DNA of 64,000 bases, taken from positions 248,001 through 312,000 of the forward strand of contig CAVQGY010000002.1 of NCBI GenBank assembly GCA_963712165.1, read 5' to 3'. The stretch comes from B10-G9 sp963712165 (GTDB taxonomy: Bacteria > Chloroflexota > Anaerolineae > Anaerolineales > UBA11858). The notes below the pieces were generated by a model. It worked only from the letters and a program-made list of their open reading frames with translations. It made no database searches and was not told the DNA's origin. The position numbers and the translations under genes are program-made. Below, in pieces: positions 35,520 through 44,064 of the stretch (its first letter is position 1; each line of letters opens with the position of its first letter).

Positions 35520-35706
35520 TTATCTAAGGAGGAGAAGAAATGGAGGTGTTCCTTTTCTCTTGATTCCAGTGTAGCTTAAGAAATACCCCTCCCAGTTATC
35601 AGTTTCGTTAGGATTTATGCCTGTAAGAGATCAAAAATCAGGGATTTTGGCGTATCCAAATAGAGAATGATCGATCTGACACAGCTCCAAGCTGTGAGCA
35701 ACAGTG

Positions 35707-37239
35707 TCAGTCGATCTGGAAATAATCGCCCAGCCAGACCAATTGACTGAGGTCAAGATACTCACCCAGCAAGCCAAAGAAGTCATCGCTGGTAGCGATC
35801 AAATCCTTGTTCCTGGCCGCATATTCTCGTAGAAAGAGGTAAAAAGTCTCATCTCCCATATAGTCTTTGAGTGCTGACATGAATTTAGCGCCCTGAAGAT
35901 AGGTCGCATTCCGGTAATTCAAGTACTGGTCAACATAATCCTGGAAACCATAAATAGATCGATCGATCCTGCCTTCAGGCTCATAAAGGTTGACTCGGGT
36001 GTACCACCACCACTCCTCGCTATCGGGATATTCATTCTCATAAAAAGCCAGCTCACTAAAAGTGCACAGCGCTTCGTCCAGCCAGGGTTCGAGGGCCTGA
36101 TCATTAGCGATCTGACCATACCACCATTGATGAGCTGTCTCATGGACAGCAATAGCCACCTGATAGCTCCGCTCAGAGTCATTATATGTATCGAAGAACC
36201 CCTTGCTCTGGAAATATAAACCCTCATATTCCATCCCATGATAGAAATCCGCCTGGACCATGGATAAGCTGGGTTGTTGGTATGGGCCATAAAGTTCCTG
36301 GTAAAGGTCCAACGCCTGCACGGTTGCCTCAAAAGCTGCCTGGCCGGACACCAGATAAAGTGGAAAGATATAGCCATATACTTTGACGCCATCCAAATCC
36401 CTTTCAAGCACCTGATAGGAATGACTTATGGAAAAAACAAAATTTCTCGCTGCGCTGAGTGAAAAATAAAGCGGGTCGCCTTCCGTGATCGGGGATGCAC
36501 TGGCGGCTACGATTAAACCCGGTTCCCCGAGTTTCAAACTAACCTCATAATCCGCTGCTGGATAAACCAGGTATTCGCCAAATATCCAGGGGTCGTGGAT
36601 CAGCCAACCGACGTCCTCCTGATAGGGAGGAACCATGGGATACCAATCCACCAGATTGGTTTGCAGGGAAGTATATCCAAAAGGTGAAGGCCCGTATCCT
36701 GGCCTGTCGTTCTGCTTCGGCAGATCAAGCGTAAATTGAATTTCCAATTCAAGGATTTCATCCGGATGCCAACCTTCGTCTCCAAGATCAAGATGCAGGA
36801 TGACTCCCTCCAGGCTGTACCCCTCAAGAGACAAATCAACGATGCGGATATCCTGCAGAGAAAATACCCCCCGCCAATTATTTGGAGGAACCACCAGATC
36901 GACCCGATCAAGGACTATTCCAGCTGGATTGGAGACGAGGATCCTTTCTTCAGCGACCACTCGGTGTTTATCATAATCGAGTTCGGCGGTAATCTCATAC
37001 CTGGGCCTCTCCAAGACCGCTGTGGTTGGAGTGGGTTCAATCACCTCGGTAGAAGTCGGTTCTGGTGTGAAAACCAATTGGGCTGTTGCGCTTGGGAGAA
37101 CTTCAGGGGAAGGGGATGATCCAGAGTCGATAGGGGTTGGTTCGGCCGCCTCTCTACAGCCTGGGACTATCCAGATACTGAGGACTATTAATCCAGCTAT
37201 GATCAGCCAGGCAGGTTTACGGGTCATTGATCTTTTCAT
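35707..37239 (-). CDS. M1-family-like metallopeptidase lipoprotein
   Basis: This 510-aa exported protein resembles gluzincin (M1) aminopeptidases. A signal peptide ends in the lipobox VPGC, so it is membrane-anchored outside the cell. An N-terminal beta domain is followed by the catalytic region: HETAHQWWYGQIANDQALEPWLDEALCTF near residue 360 has HExxH plus the downstream Glu that completes the zinc site. GMEYEGLYF corresponds to the GxMEN substrate loop, with GMEYE in place of GAMEN, so peptidase specificity may differ. ATG at 37239 is chosen because it clears the upstream gene's end. The stop codon lies inside an inverted repeat (35669-35682 / 35704-35716) that may end transcription. Confidence 0.85.
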   Translation of the reverse strand: MKRSMTRKPAWLIIAGLIVLSIWIVPGCREAAEPTPIDSGSSPSPEVLPSATAQLVFTPEPTSTEVIEPTPTTAVLERPRYEITAELDYDKHRVVAEERILVSNPAGIVLDRVDLVVPPNNWRGVFSLQDIRIVDLSLEGYSLEGVILHLDLGDEGWHPDEILELEIQFTLDLPKQNDRPGYGPSPFGYTSLQTNLVDWYPMVPPYQEDVGWLIHDPWIFGEYLVYPAADYEVSLKLGEPGLIVAASASPITEGDPLYFSLSAARNFVFSISHSYQVLERDLDGVKVYGYIFPLYLVSGQAAFEATVQALDLYQELYGPYQQPSLSMVQADFYHGMEYEGLYFQSKGFFDTYNDSERSYQVAIAVHETAHQWWYGQIANDQALEPWLDEALCTFSELAFYENEYPDSEEWWWYTRVNLYEPEGRIDRSIYGFQDYVDQYLNYRNATYLQGAKFMSALKDYMGDETFYLFLREYAARNKDLIATSDDFFGLLGEYLDLSQLVWLGDYFQID

Positions 37240-37252
37240 GAGCCAACGAATT

Positions 37253-37591
37253 TCAATCGTATCCAATAGAATGAATATACTGGATGACTATCTCGGCCTC
37301 GCTTATCAGATCCACATCATCAGGAAGATTGTGATCCAGATCAACCCGCTTCAACAGGCAGTCTATTGCCCCTTTCACCCTCTCTGGTAATTCCAATTCG
37401 GTTTTCATTGCGAGGAGTGAGGCCAACACATTATCGGACTGATCCGCGAAACCAGCTTTCAAAAGATAGGTTTGGGCAGCTGCACCAGCCGCTCTCCGGG
37501 CACATACCCGGGCACGGCCTTCATTTCCCTCGTTCCGGGATTGCTTGGCCAGCAATAATTCCTCATAAATCTGAAGACTGGGACCTTCCAT
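37253..37591 (-). CDS. small HEPN-like helical protein
   Basis: This 112-aa protein looks all-helical and shares the feel of HEPN-type proteins. EELLLAKQSRNEGNEGRARVCARRAAGAAA resembles the first helices, but the RxxxxH signature of toxic HEPN RNases is not present. No nucleotidyltransferase partner lies beside it, so a toxin-antitoxin role is not supported. A minus-strand TATAAT (37599-37604) ends 7 nt before the ATG, pointing to a leaderless mRNA. The peptidase gene follows 13 nt later. Confidence 0.6.
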   Translation of the reverse strand: MEGPSLQIYEELLLAKQSRNEGNEGRARVCARRAAGAAAQTYLLKAGFADQSDNVLASLLAMKTELELPERVKGAIDCLLKRVDLDHNLPDDVDLISEAEIVIQYIHSIGYD

Positions 37592-37598
37592 GGATTGG

Positions 37599-37604
37599 AT
37601 TATA
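37599..37604 (-). promoter_or_regulatory. -10 box for a leaderless HEPN-like/peptidase transcript
   Basis: TATAAT on the minus strand, 7 nt before the ATG at 37591. No Shine-Dalgarno sequence and no good -35. Confidence 0.5.
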
Positions 37605-37645
37605 CCGTAGAGAAAAGGTGCGCGAAGAGTTTGATTTTCCCTGAT

Positions 37646-38095
37646 CTACCGGTTTTTCAAAGCCTTGACAGCCAGCTTGTCAGCGCGCTCGTTCCCTGAC
37701 CGGCCAGCATGCCCTTTCACCCAGTGCCACCTAATCTCATGAGAGCTGATAGCCAGGTCAAGTTCTTTCCAGAGATCCGCATTTGCGAGGGTTTTGGTTT
37801 TTCCAGGAGAGCCACGACGCCACCCAAGTTTTTTCCAATTCACAATCCATTCAGTGATCCCCTTCTTTAAATATTCTGAATCAGTATAAAGATCGACCTG
37901 GCACGGTTCCCTGAGAGCTCGCAGGGCCATTACAGCAGCTGTGATTTCCATTCGATTATTAGTCGTTTCTTTTTCGCCCCCTGATAGTTCCTTTTCATGC
38001 TTGCCAAATTGAAGCAAGGCCCCCCAACCTCCCGGGCCGGGATTCCCTGAACAAGCTCCATCCGTATAAATCGTCACCTGGGGTTTATTCGCCAT
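37646..38095 (-). CDS. rnhA: ribonuclease HI
   Basis: This 149-aa enzyme degrades the RNA strand of RNA-DNA hybrids. The four catalytic carboxylates are visible: Asp in YTDGACSGNPGPGGWG, Glu in NRMEITA, Asp in YTDSEYL, and Asp in GNERADKLA. The basic-handle region GWRRGSPGKTKTLANADLW is present. ATG at 38095 lies inside the end of the upstream gene (overlap 11 nt), which indicates coupled translation with the solute-binding protein. The longer reading from 38128 lacks support. Confidence 0.96.
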   Translation of the reverse strand: MANKPQVTIYTDGACSGNPGPGGWGALLQFGKHEKELSGGEKETTNNRMEITAAVMALRALREPCQVDLYTDSEYLKKGITEWIVNWKKLGWRRGSPGKTKTLANADLWKELDLAISSHEIRWHWVKGHAGRSGNERADKLAVKALKNR

Positions 38096-39569
38096 CAGGG
38101 TCCTCCAGTCTCTGAAAAGAGTCTTCATTCCCGGACCATTCTAGCAGCTCAGCCGCTATCAGGTCCAGCGCATCAAGCTGGTCCTTCAGGTCAATATCTG
38201 GATCAGCCAAGATCTCTTCAAAAGCGTCTTCAACCGCTAATTTAACAATTTCCCATGATGGATGCAGCGGAGCTGATCGGCCATAACCCAACAAATACAA
38301 TCCGCTTTCCCAGGCTGGATTTTCCTCTCTGAATTCCCGCAGGAATATATTGCTGTCTTTTCTGGTTGGATAGTATTCACTGTACTGCGACCACTCCGCC
38401 TGCACTTCTGGTGAAAGCAGGTACTTGAGGAACAACCAGGAAGCCAGTTCAGTCTCCGGTTTAGAATCGAAAATAAAAACCGACTGCACTTCTGAGATGA
38501 CCGCCTTGGTCCCATCTGGGCCAACATAAGGCAGCATCCGCCACAAATCCTGTTTTCCTATTTGAGTTTGCTCAATCTGGATATGCTTCTGCATCAGGGA
38601 TGAACCCATGATCATCAAAGCTTGACGTTGATTAAATCGTTCATACTCCCCTTCAATTGCCATGGGGTTGGGATAGGCAAAGATCAACTGACCACAGCCA
38701 TCCTGGGAAAGGTCCCTCCAATCACCTGCAAATTCCCTGATTCTCCGCGAGGAAAAATCATACTCCCCGTCAGGAGAAAAGACTGGATCCCCCTGGTATG
38801 CGTAGATAAAAGAAAGGATACTGGCAGATTGGGGAGAAAGAACCAGTCCCACCGAGTCATCCATCCCAGATATGCTGCAGCTTTGATCTCGCAACTCCTC
38901 TGAGTTGCGGGGATTTGACTTGAACTCCATTTCCTCAGCCCAACTCTTGTTGTAATAAATGACCTGGATTGATTGAGAGAATGGCATACCAGGACGAACA
39001 GACCCGTCCAGGGTGAAGTCAGTGAATACTCCCGCGTAAAATGCCCCCAGATCCTCCTCCGACATTCCCACAAGGGGGTCTTCCAGATAAGGATTCAGAT
39101 CCACAATTAATCCCGATTGGTACCAGCCTGCTACCACAGAAGATTCCCCAATCATGATATGGGGCAGATTGCCTTCTTCAAAGGCAGATTCCACTGAAGA
39201 AAGGGGATCAAGAACCAATCCTTGATCATGGGGAATCACAGTAATACCCCATTCATTTTCTCGGTTGAACCGATCCACAATATCGTTCATGCCTACCCCG
39301 GGTTCATCCAGATCCCATATATACCAAAATTCCAATTCCTGGCCATCCAGGTCAGACCATCTAACTCCCAAAGGATTGGGGTCTGGGGTTCGACTGGGGG
39401 CAGCCAATTCACTGATAGCCGTTAAAGTAGCTGGAGGAATGGTTTGAGCAACAGTCGAGGTTTGCGCCAAATCTCGCGTAGATTGGGTCAACCCGCTACA
39501 AGCCGGAACGACCAATCCCAATAGGCAGGCCAATAAGGAGGTAAGGAGTGAGTAAGGTGTTAGTTTCAT
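38085..39569 (-). CDS. extracellular solute-binding lipoprotein (ABC type)
   Basis: This 494-aa exported protein has a lipoprotein signal ending in VPAC and the layout of family 1 solute-binding proteins of sugar ABC importers. Recognisable blocks are LEFWYIWDLDEPGVGMNDIVDRFN near residue 80, PHIMIGESSVVAGWYQSGLIVDLNPYL, MPFSQSIQVIYYNKSWAEEM and SWLFLKYLLSPEVQAEWSQYSEYYPTR. No permease or ATPase gene is nearby, so it either serves a distant transporter or acts alone. rnhA overlaps its 3' end. The ligand cannot be predicted. Confidence 0.85.
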   Translation of the reverse strand: MKLTPYSLLTSLLACLLGLVVPACSGLTQSTRDLAQTSTVAQTIPPATLTAISELAAPSRTPDPNPLGVRWSDLDGQELEFWYIWDLDEPGVGMNDIVDRFNRENEWGITVIPHDQGLVLDPLSSVESAFEEGNLPHIMIGESSVVAGWYQSGLIVDLNPYLEDPLVGMSEEDLGAFYAGVFTDFTLDGSVRPGMPFSQSIQVIYYNKSWAEEMEFKSNPRNSEELRDQSCSISGMDDSVGLVLSPQSASILSFIYAYQGDPVFSPDGEYDFSSRRIREFAGDWRDLSQDGCGQLIFAYPNPMAIEGEYERFNQRQALMIMGSSLMQKHIQIEQTQIGKQDLWRMLPYVGPDGTKAVISEVQSVFIFDSKPETELASWLFLKYLLSPEVQAEWSQYSEYYPTRKDSNIFLREFREENPAWESGLYLLGYGRSAPLHPSWEIVKLAVEDAFEEILADPDIDLKDQLDALDLIAAELLEWSGNEDSFQRLEDPDGE

Positions 39570-39602
39570 AATCTCTTAGAGCAGCAATCCTATTGTAACA
39601 AA

Positions 39603-39628
39603 AGCAAGGTACATTTCTGTACCTTGCT
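39603..39628 (-). terminator. intrinsic terminator after the LysM/M23 gene
   Basis: A perfect 11-bp stem (AGCAAGGTACA / TGTACCTTGCT, arms 39603-39613 and 39618-39628) with a tetraloop, followed on the minus strand by TTTGTT. It lies 25 bp past the M23 gene stop. Confidence 0.85.
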
Positions 39629-39653
39629 ATTAAATTTCCTTATTGGTCCAATC

Positions 39654-40853
39654 TTACTGGAGGAAATTCCAGGGATTTACTTTGACCCCGGCATAGATCA
39701 GCTCAAAATGCAAATGCGGTCCAGAGGAGTTACCTGTCGAGCCCAGCGCGCCGATAACATCTCCCTGGAATACACTTTGGCCGCAGCCTACAAAGACATT
39801 GTTCAAGTGAGCATAAAGAGTCTGCCAGCCGTTTCCATGGTCAATCACCAGCAGGTTACCATATCCATAATTGCTCCATCCGGAATACACCACAACCCCA
39901 CTATCTGAGGCCCAGATCTGGTTTCCAGTTCTACCAGCGATATCGATCGCTGGATGGATGCTGGGGTTGTAATCATAACCAGACAGCCAGCGTTCTGCAG
40001 TCGGCCATAGGAAAACGCCTACCCCGACAGCGCCCGTATAGATCGCCCCGCAATGACCGGGACCATAGGTGGATGCAGTAGCCGGATTGTCGCGGGTGAT
40101 CGCCGGAGGGCCATAATCCACCAATTCGCGCTCACCACCTGGGACAATCAGCATTTGCCCTATTTCAAAGGAGGGGTTGTCCAGATCAAAATCATAGATA
40201 TCAAGTTTGTTACCAGGGTACTGGACAATCTCCAGCGGGTCAACACCATAATATTCAGCAACTCTATGGAGACTCTCACCCTCGCGCCACTTGTGGAAGG
40301 TCCCATTAACCGGCAGAATATTCAGCTTCTGACCAGGTTGAAGTGTGTGGGGATTATCTGCCAGGGTTTCAAAATTACCCCATAATATAGTTTCAGGTTT
40401 TAATCCGAAGTTTTCGGCAATCGCGAAAAGGGAATCTCCCTGCTCAACTGTATAGGTGAGCACTTCTATCCTGGACCGGGTAGGTATGGATGTGTGAATG
40501 TCCGCAGCTCGCAGAATGCCCCGGGTCTGGGAGGTTAGATCTTGATTGAAACTGGGCATCGCCAGGACTCCACCCTGGCCGGAAGTGCCCCCATTCTCAT
40601 CTTCCTCTTCCTCAGAAGCCAGCTGGCCAAAGAGAGGGAACGAAACCTGATTTCCACCAGATTCTGGTAGGAGGAATTTAATACCCAGGACCACAACCAA
40701 AACCAGCAGGATCACACTCGCTATCGTAAGGGCTCGTTTGCCCCTTTCACCAGACAGTGTTTCCGAAATGTGGTCTCTGATACGAAAAAATAAAGCCCTC
40801 ATATTTGCCTTCCGGGGCGTATTATCTTGATTCTCAATCGGGTTATCTTCCAT
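39654..40853 (-). CDS. membrane-anchored LysM and M23 peptidase
   Basis: This 399-aa cell-wall protein has a cytoplasmic start, one transmembrane helix (about residues 40-65), an acidic linker, and two LysM domains (about 135-185 and 190-245; YTVEQGDSLFAIAENFGL and WREGESLHRVAEYYGVD). It ends in an M23 lysostaphin-type domain. Zinc-site elements HPAIDIAG, ASDSGVVVYSGW, LYAHLNNV and GPHLHFEL are present, so it should cleave peptidoglycan cross-bridges or act in division. ATG at 40853 has GGAGGATC before it; the longer TTG reading at 40874 does not. A terminator follows. Confidence 0.92.
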   Translation of the reverse strand: MEDNPIENQDNTPRKANMRALFFRIRDHISETLSGERGKRALTIASVILLVLVVVLGIKFLLPESGGNQVSFPLFGQLASEEEEDENGGTSGQGGVLAMPSFNQDLTSQTRGILRAADIHTSIPTRSRIEVLTYTVEQGDSLFAIAENFGLKPETILWGNFETLADNPHTLQPGQKLNILPVNGTFHKWREGESLHRVAEYYGVDPLEIVQYPGNKLDIYDFDLDNPSFEIGQMLIVPGGERELVDYGPPAITRDNPATASTYGPGHCGAIYTGAVGVGVFLWPTAERWLSGYDYNPSIHPAIDIAGRTGNQIWASDSGVVVYSGWSNYGYGNLLVIDHGNGWQTLYAHLNNVFVGCGQSVFQGDVIGALGSTGNSSGPHLHFELIYAGVKVNPWNFLQ

Positions 40854-41046
40854 TTGAATGATCCTCCGCGACAACTATATCATCTGCTCAGAACCCCGTC
40901 AAGAAAAACCTGTCTTGATTAATAAAAACTATAGATAGGTGTAAAATAAGCCTGTATGGCCGATTTTTCTGGCTCAAGGTATGGATGGCTTGTCCACAAG
41001 TTCCCTATGTGGCACAATAAGAAAGGATTATCAATAAAGGACTGCC

Positions 41047-41379
41047 ATGTCTCGCCGGACTATTTTTTTGATAGTGATACTGCTGGGATTAGGACTGGGA
41101 TTGGTCTATGGCTGGGTAATCAACCCGGTCAGCTTTCAGGACACAACCCTTTCTAGCCTGCGGAAAGACTATAAAACAGACTACACTCTAATGGTTGCAG
41201 AAGTATACCACCAGAACAATGACCTGGAGTGGGCCCTTAATCGCTTAACGCTATTGGAAGACTCCAGTCCCTTGACCAGTGTTGAAAACGCTCTCCGATT
41301 CGCCTCCGAAGCTGATTACACGCTACCAGATATGTTCCTTCTCCGGGATCTTCATAATGCAATAGAGGGGAGCGATTAG
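41047..41379 (+). CDS. small membrane-anchored protein, tandem paralogue 1
   Basis: This 110-aa protein has an N-terminal transmembrane helix with a glycine-rich face, LIVILLGLGLGLVYGWVINPV, then a short helical domain with SLRKDYKTDYTLMVAEVYHQNNDLEWALNRL. The helical part looks like one TPR-type hairpin. The next gene has the same plan, so they arose by duplication. AAGGA precedes the ATG. No family was recognised. Confidence 0.75.
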   Translation: MSRRTIFLIVILLGLGLGLVYGWVINPVSFQDTTLSSLRKDYKTDYTLMVAEVYHQNNDLEWALNRLTLLEDSSPLTSVENALRFASEADYTLPDMFLLRDLHNAIEGSD

Positions 41380-41383
41380 TCTC

Positions 41384-42220
41384 ATGGATCAAAATCGCGG
41401 TAACTGGTATATTTTGACCGGATTATTATTGGGCCTGATCCTGGGACTGATCTTCACCTGGGTGGTCTCACCGGTCAAAGAAATCGATACACACCCCAAT
41501 TTGCTCAGAGAAGATTATAAAGATATCTACCGCACCCTGATTGCCCGGGCTTACCAGGCCAATAATAACCTTCCCCGGGCAGAAGCTCGATTGGCATTGA
41601 TCGGAGATGAAGAACCATCTCTGGCATTGGCTGCCCAGGCTCAGCGATATCTGGCAGAGGGCGGAGATATAGAAACCGCAAAAGTCCTGGCCAATCTATC
41701 ATCTGCCTTGCAGGCAGCAGCCATCACCTCTGCAACTCCCCTGCCTGCCGGGACAGAAGGGAGCAACCAAACTCAAGGAACTGCCTCACCGACACTCACG
41801 AATGACGGACAAAACACAGGTCAGAGTACCCCTTCACCTGATGCTGGACCAGCTATCCCTACTCCCACACCTACTGAATCTCCACCCTTTATCCTGCAAG
41901 ACTCTACGTCCATTTGCGATCCAACCCTGGGAGAATCCCTGATCCAGATCATCGCCACCAACGGCGAAGGCGAAGGTGTTCCCGGTGTGGCCCTGGTGAT
42001 ATCTTTAGGCCCAAATCTCAAGGAATCCTTTTATACGGGCTTAAAACCTGAAGTGGGATTGGGTTATGCAGATTTTTCAGCAGAACCGGGACTCACCTAC
42101 ACACTGGAAGTTCCTGATAGCGGCCTGGTGGTCCCGAATATAGAAGTACCTACCTGTCAAACAGAATCTGAAGATTCTTACTGGGGAAGCTGGGAAGTAT
42201 ATATCACCCATCCGAACTGA
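41384..42220 (+). CDS. membrane-anchored protein with extracytoplasmic domain, tandem paralogue 2
   Basis: This 278-aa protein repeats the plan of the upstream gene in its first 110 residues: a helix LLLGLILGLIFTWVVSPV, then LLREDYKDIYRTLIARAYQANNNLPRAEARLAL. It adds a Thr/Pro/Ser-rich linker (about 115-170, with TPTPTES) and a C-terminal beta domain resembling a carboxypeptidase-regulatory or Ig-like fold. It begins 4 nt after the first paralogue's stop. The last 17 bases overlap the convergent gene at 42204. The function is unknown; assembly of a surface complex is possible. Confidence 0.75.
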   Translation: MDQNRGNWYILTGLLLGLILGLIFTWVVSPVKEIDTHPNLLREDYKDIYRTLIARAYQANNNLPRAEARLALIGDEEPSLALAAQAQRYLAEGGDIETAKVLANLSSALQAAAITSATPLPAGTEGSNQTQGTASPTLTNDGQNTGQSTPSPDAGPAIPTPTPTESPPFILQDSTSICDPTLGESLIQIIATNGEGEGVPGVALVISLGPNLKESFYTGLKPEVGLGYADFSAEPGLTYTLEVPDSGLVVPNIEVPTCQTESEDSYWGSWEVYITHPN

Positions 42221-42491
42221 ATTCACCAGCGCCTTTTCCGATCCAAAAGTGGTCCGGCAGGACTTTTTCGTTTTTAAGGACCAGGATTTTACCTATTCTA
42301 TAAGTCTCCTGACCATTCGTTTTCCGGGAGCGTCCATTACCCGGGAATTCCGCTTTCACAGTCTTGGGGTGTACATAACACAGGTCCGGGTTAACACCAT
42401 ATTTTTTCTGATAATACCTGGCAGCCTTTTCAACCTTGCTGGGTATACTGGCCTTTTTATCGTTATCAAACCATAACATGCCAATTTCCAT
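42204..42491 (-). CDS. conserved hypothetical protein
   Basis: This 95-aa soluble protein begins MEIGMLWFDNDKKASIPSKV and contains AARYYQKKYGVNPDLCYVHP, followed by a strand-rich tail. The pattern is one I associate with small conserved hypothetical proteins of Chloroflexota, but I cannot name a domain. It overlaps the 3' end of the plus-strand membrane-protein gene by 17 bp. Confidence 0.65.
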   Translation of the reverse strand: MEIGMLWFDNDKKASIPSKVEKAARYYQKKYGVNPDLCYVHPKTVKAEFPGNGRSRKTNGQETYRIGKILVLKNEKVLPDHFWIGKGAGEFSSDG

Positions 42492-42650
42492 GTGATACTC
42501 CCTGTTCTGATTGCCTGGCTGCTTGGGGGAAGTCAGCCCATCTAGAATATAGAACGTTTGTTCTGTTTTATTATAGAATAGAACTTTCCTTTTTGCAAGA
42601 GGCTTTCCAAATGAATTCCTGCCCCTGGCGCTTCCCTACTGCAAACCGTT

Positions 42651-42656
42651 TATAAT
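42651..42656 (+). promoter_or_regulatory. -10 box for a leaderless radA mRNA
   Basis: A consensus TATAAT ends 6 nt before the radA ATG, and no ribosome-binding site lies between. The -35 is poor. Confidence 0.6.
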
Positions 42657-42662
42657 GGGTGC

Positions 42663-44063
42663 ATGGCAAAATCATTTACTCAATATGTCTGTCAAGATTG
42701 CGGGTATATCAACCCCCGCTATTTGGGTCGCTGCCCCAATTGCGAGGCTTGGAACACCATGGCTGAAGAAATCATCTCGAAAAGCAGCCCGAAGGCGTCC
42801 CATTCCTCTACGCGTTTTAATGCAACATCCGTGCCGCGGCCCATCCAGGAAATCCAATCCGATGAAGGGAAAAGGATCCAGCTAAAACACCAGGAATTTT
42901 CCCGGGTTTTGGGAGGAGGCCTGGTACCAGGATCCATCAGCTTAATCGGCGGTGATCCAGGAATTGGCAAGTCCACTCTGCTGCTGCAGATCGCCCTTGA
43001 GCTGTCGGTCAACTATTCTGTTCTGTATGTATCCGGCGAGGAATCTGAACAGCAGATCAAAATGCGGGCAGATCGTTTGCATCGGGGCCCGGAAGGAAAA
43101 GCCCTTCCCCTACCGGAGAAGCTGCTGCTTGTCACGGAAACCAATCTGGAATCTATTCTTGATCATGCAGACAGCACCAAGCCAACGCTGCTGATCGTTG
43201 ACTCCATCCAGACCAGCTACCTCCCTGAATTCGAGTCTTCAGCAGGATCCGTCTCACAGGTTCGAGAAAGCGCCTCCCGGCTGCGGGAATACGCCAAACG
43301 GACCGGCGTAAGTATTTTCCTGATCGGGCATGTAACCAAGGAAGGCACCATTGCAGGGCCGAGGGTGCTGGAACATATCGTCGATACTGTTCTTTACCTG
43401 GAAGGAGATCGCTACCAGGCCTACCGCCTGCTGCGGTCGGTGAAAAATCGTTTCGGAGCAACCTCCGAGGTTGGTGTATTTGAGATGCAGGAAGCCGGGA
43501 TGATCGAGATCTCGAATCCTTCCGAAGCTTTTTTGGCAGAGAGGATGGTTAATGCTCCCGGGTCAGCAATCGCGGTCACAATGGAAGGCACCCGTCCAAT
43601 CCTGGTGGAGATCCAGGGATTGACCAACCCCACTACATTCGGCAACCCCAGACGCACACCAAACGGAATCGAGTTCAACCGCTTGCTGCTGATCAGCGCT
43701 GTCTTGACCAGGCGGGTAGGCATTAAACTCGCCGATCAAGATATATTCGTCAATGTGGTGGGGGGATTAAAGATCAGTGAACCTGCCGCTGATCTGGCCG
43801 TGGCTGCTGCCATTGCCAGCTCAGTAAAAGACAGATCTGTCAAGGCGGACACCATCCTGATCGGTGAAATCGGCCTCTCTGGTGAACTGCGCATGGCCAG
43901 TCGCATGGGCGATCGCCTGGGAGAAGCCGCCAAACTCGGTTTCCAATCTGCCATTATCCCTAAAAGATTAAGGAGCGGCGGGATCTCCTGGCCTGCAGGG
44001 ATCGAAGTTATTGAAGCCCGTTCTCTCAGCCAAGCTCTGGATAAAGCTCTTCTCAGTAAATAA
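42663..44063 (+). CDS. radA: DNA repair protein RadA
   Basis: This 466-aa RecA-like helicase helps process recombination intermediates. The N-terminal zinc finger CQDCGYINPRYLGRCPNC is followed by Walker A GGDPGIGKST near residue 93, Walker B LLIVDSIQT, the RadA-specific KNRFG motif (VKNRFGATSEVGVFEM) and a C-terminal Lon-protease-like domain with VNVVGGLKISEPAADLAVA and GEIGLSGELR. The length is standard. dus begins one base after its stop, so they share a transcript. The mRNA is probably leaderless. Confidence 0.97.
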   Translation: MAKSFTQYVCQDCGYINPRYLGRCPNCEAWNTMAEEIISKSSPKASHSSTRFNATSVPRPIQEIQSDEGKRIQLKHQEFSRVLGGGLVPGSISLIGGDPGIGKSTLLLQIALELSVNYSVLYVSGEESEQQIKMRADRLHRGPEGKALPLPEKLLLVTETNLESILDHADSTKPTLLIVDSIQTSYLPEFESSAGSVSQVRESASRLREYAKRTGVSIFLIGHVTKEGTIAGPRVLEHIVDTVLYLEGDRYQAYRLLRSVKNRFGATSEVGVFEMQEAGMIEISNPSEAFLAERMVNAPGSAIAVTMEGTRPILVEIQGLTNPTTFGNPRRTPNGIEFNRLLLISAVLTRRVGIKLADQDIFVNVVGGLKISEPAADLAVAAAIASSVKDRSVKADTILIGEIGLSGELRMASRMGDRLGEAAKLGFQSAIIPKRLRSGGISWPAGIEVIEARSLSQALDKALLSK

Positions 44064-44064
44064 T

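Noticed and set aside
37253..37591. HEPN toxin of a toxin-antitoxin pair
   Set aside because: No RxxxxH motif and no nucleotidyltransferase or antitoxin gene next to it.
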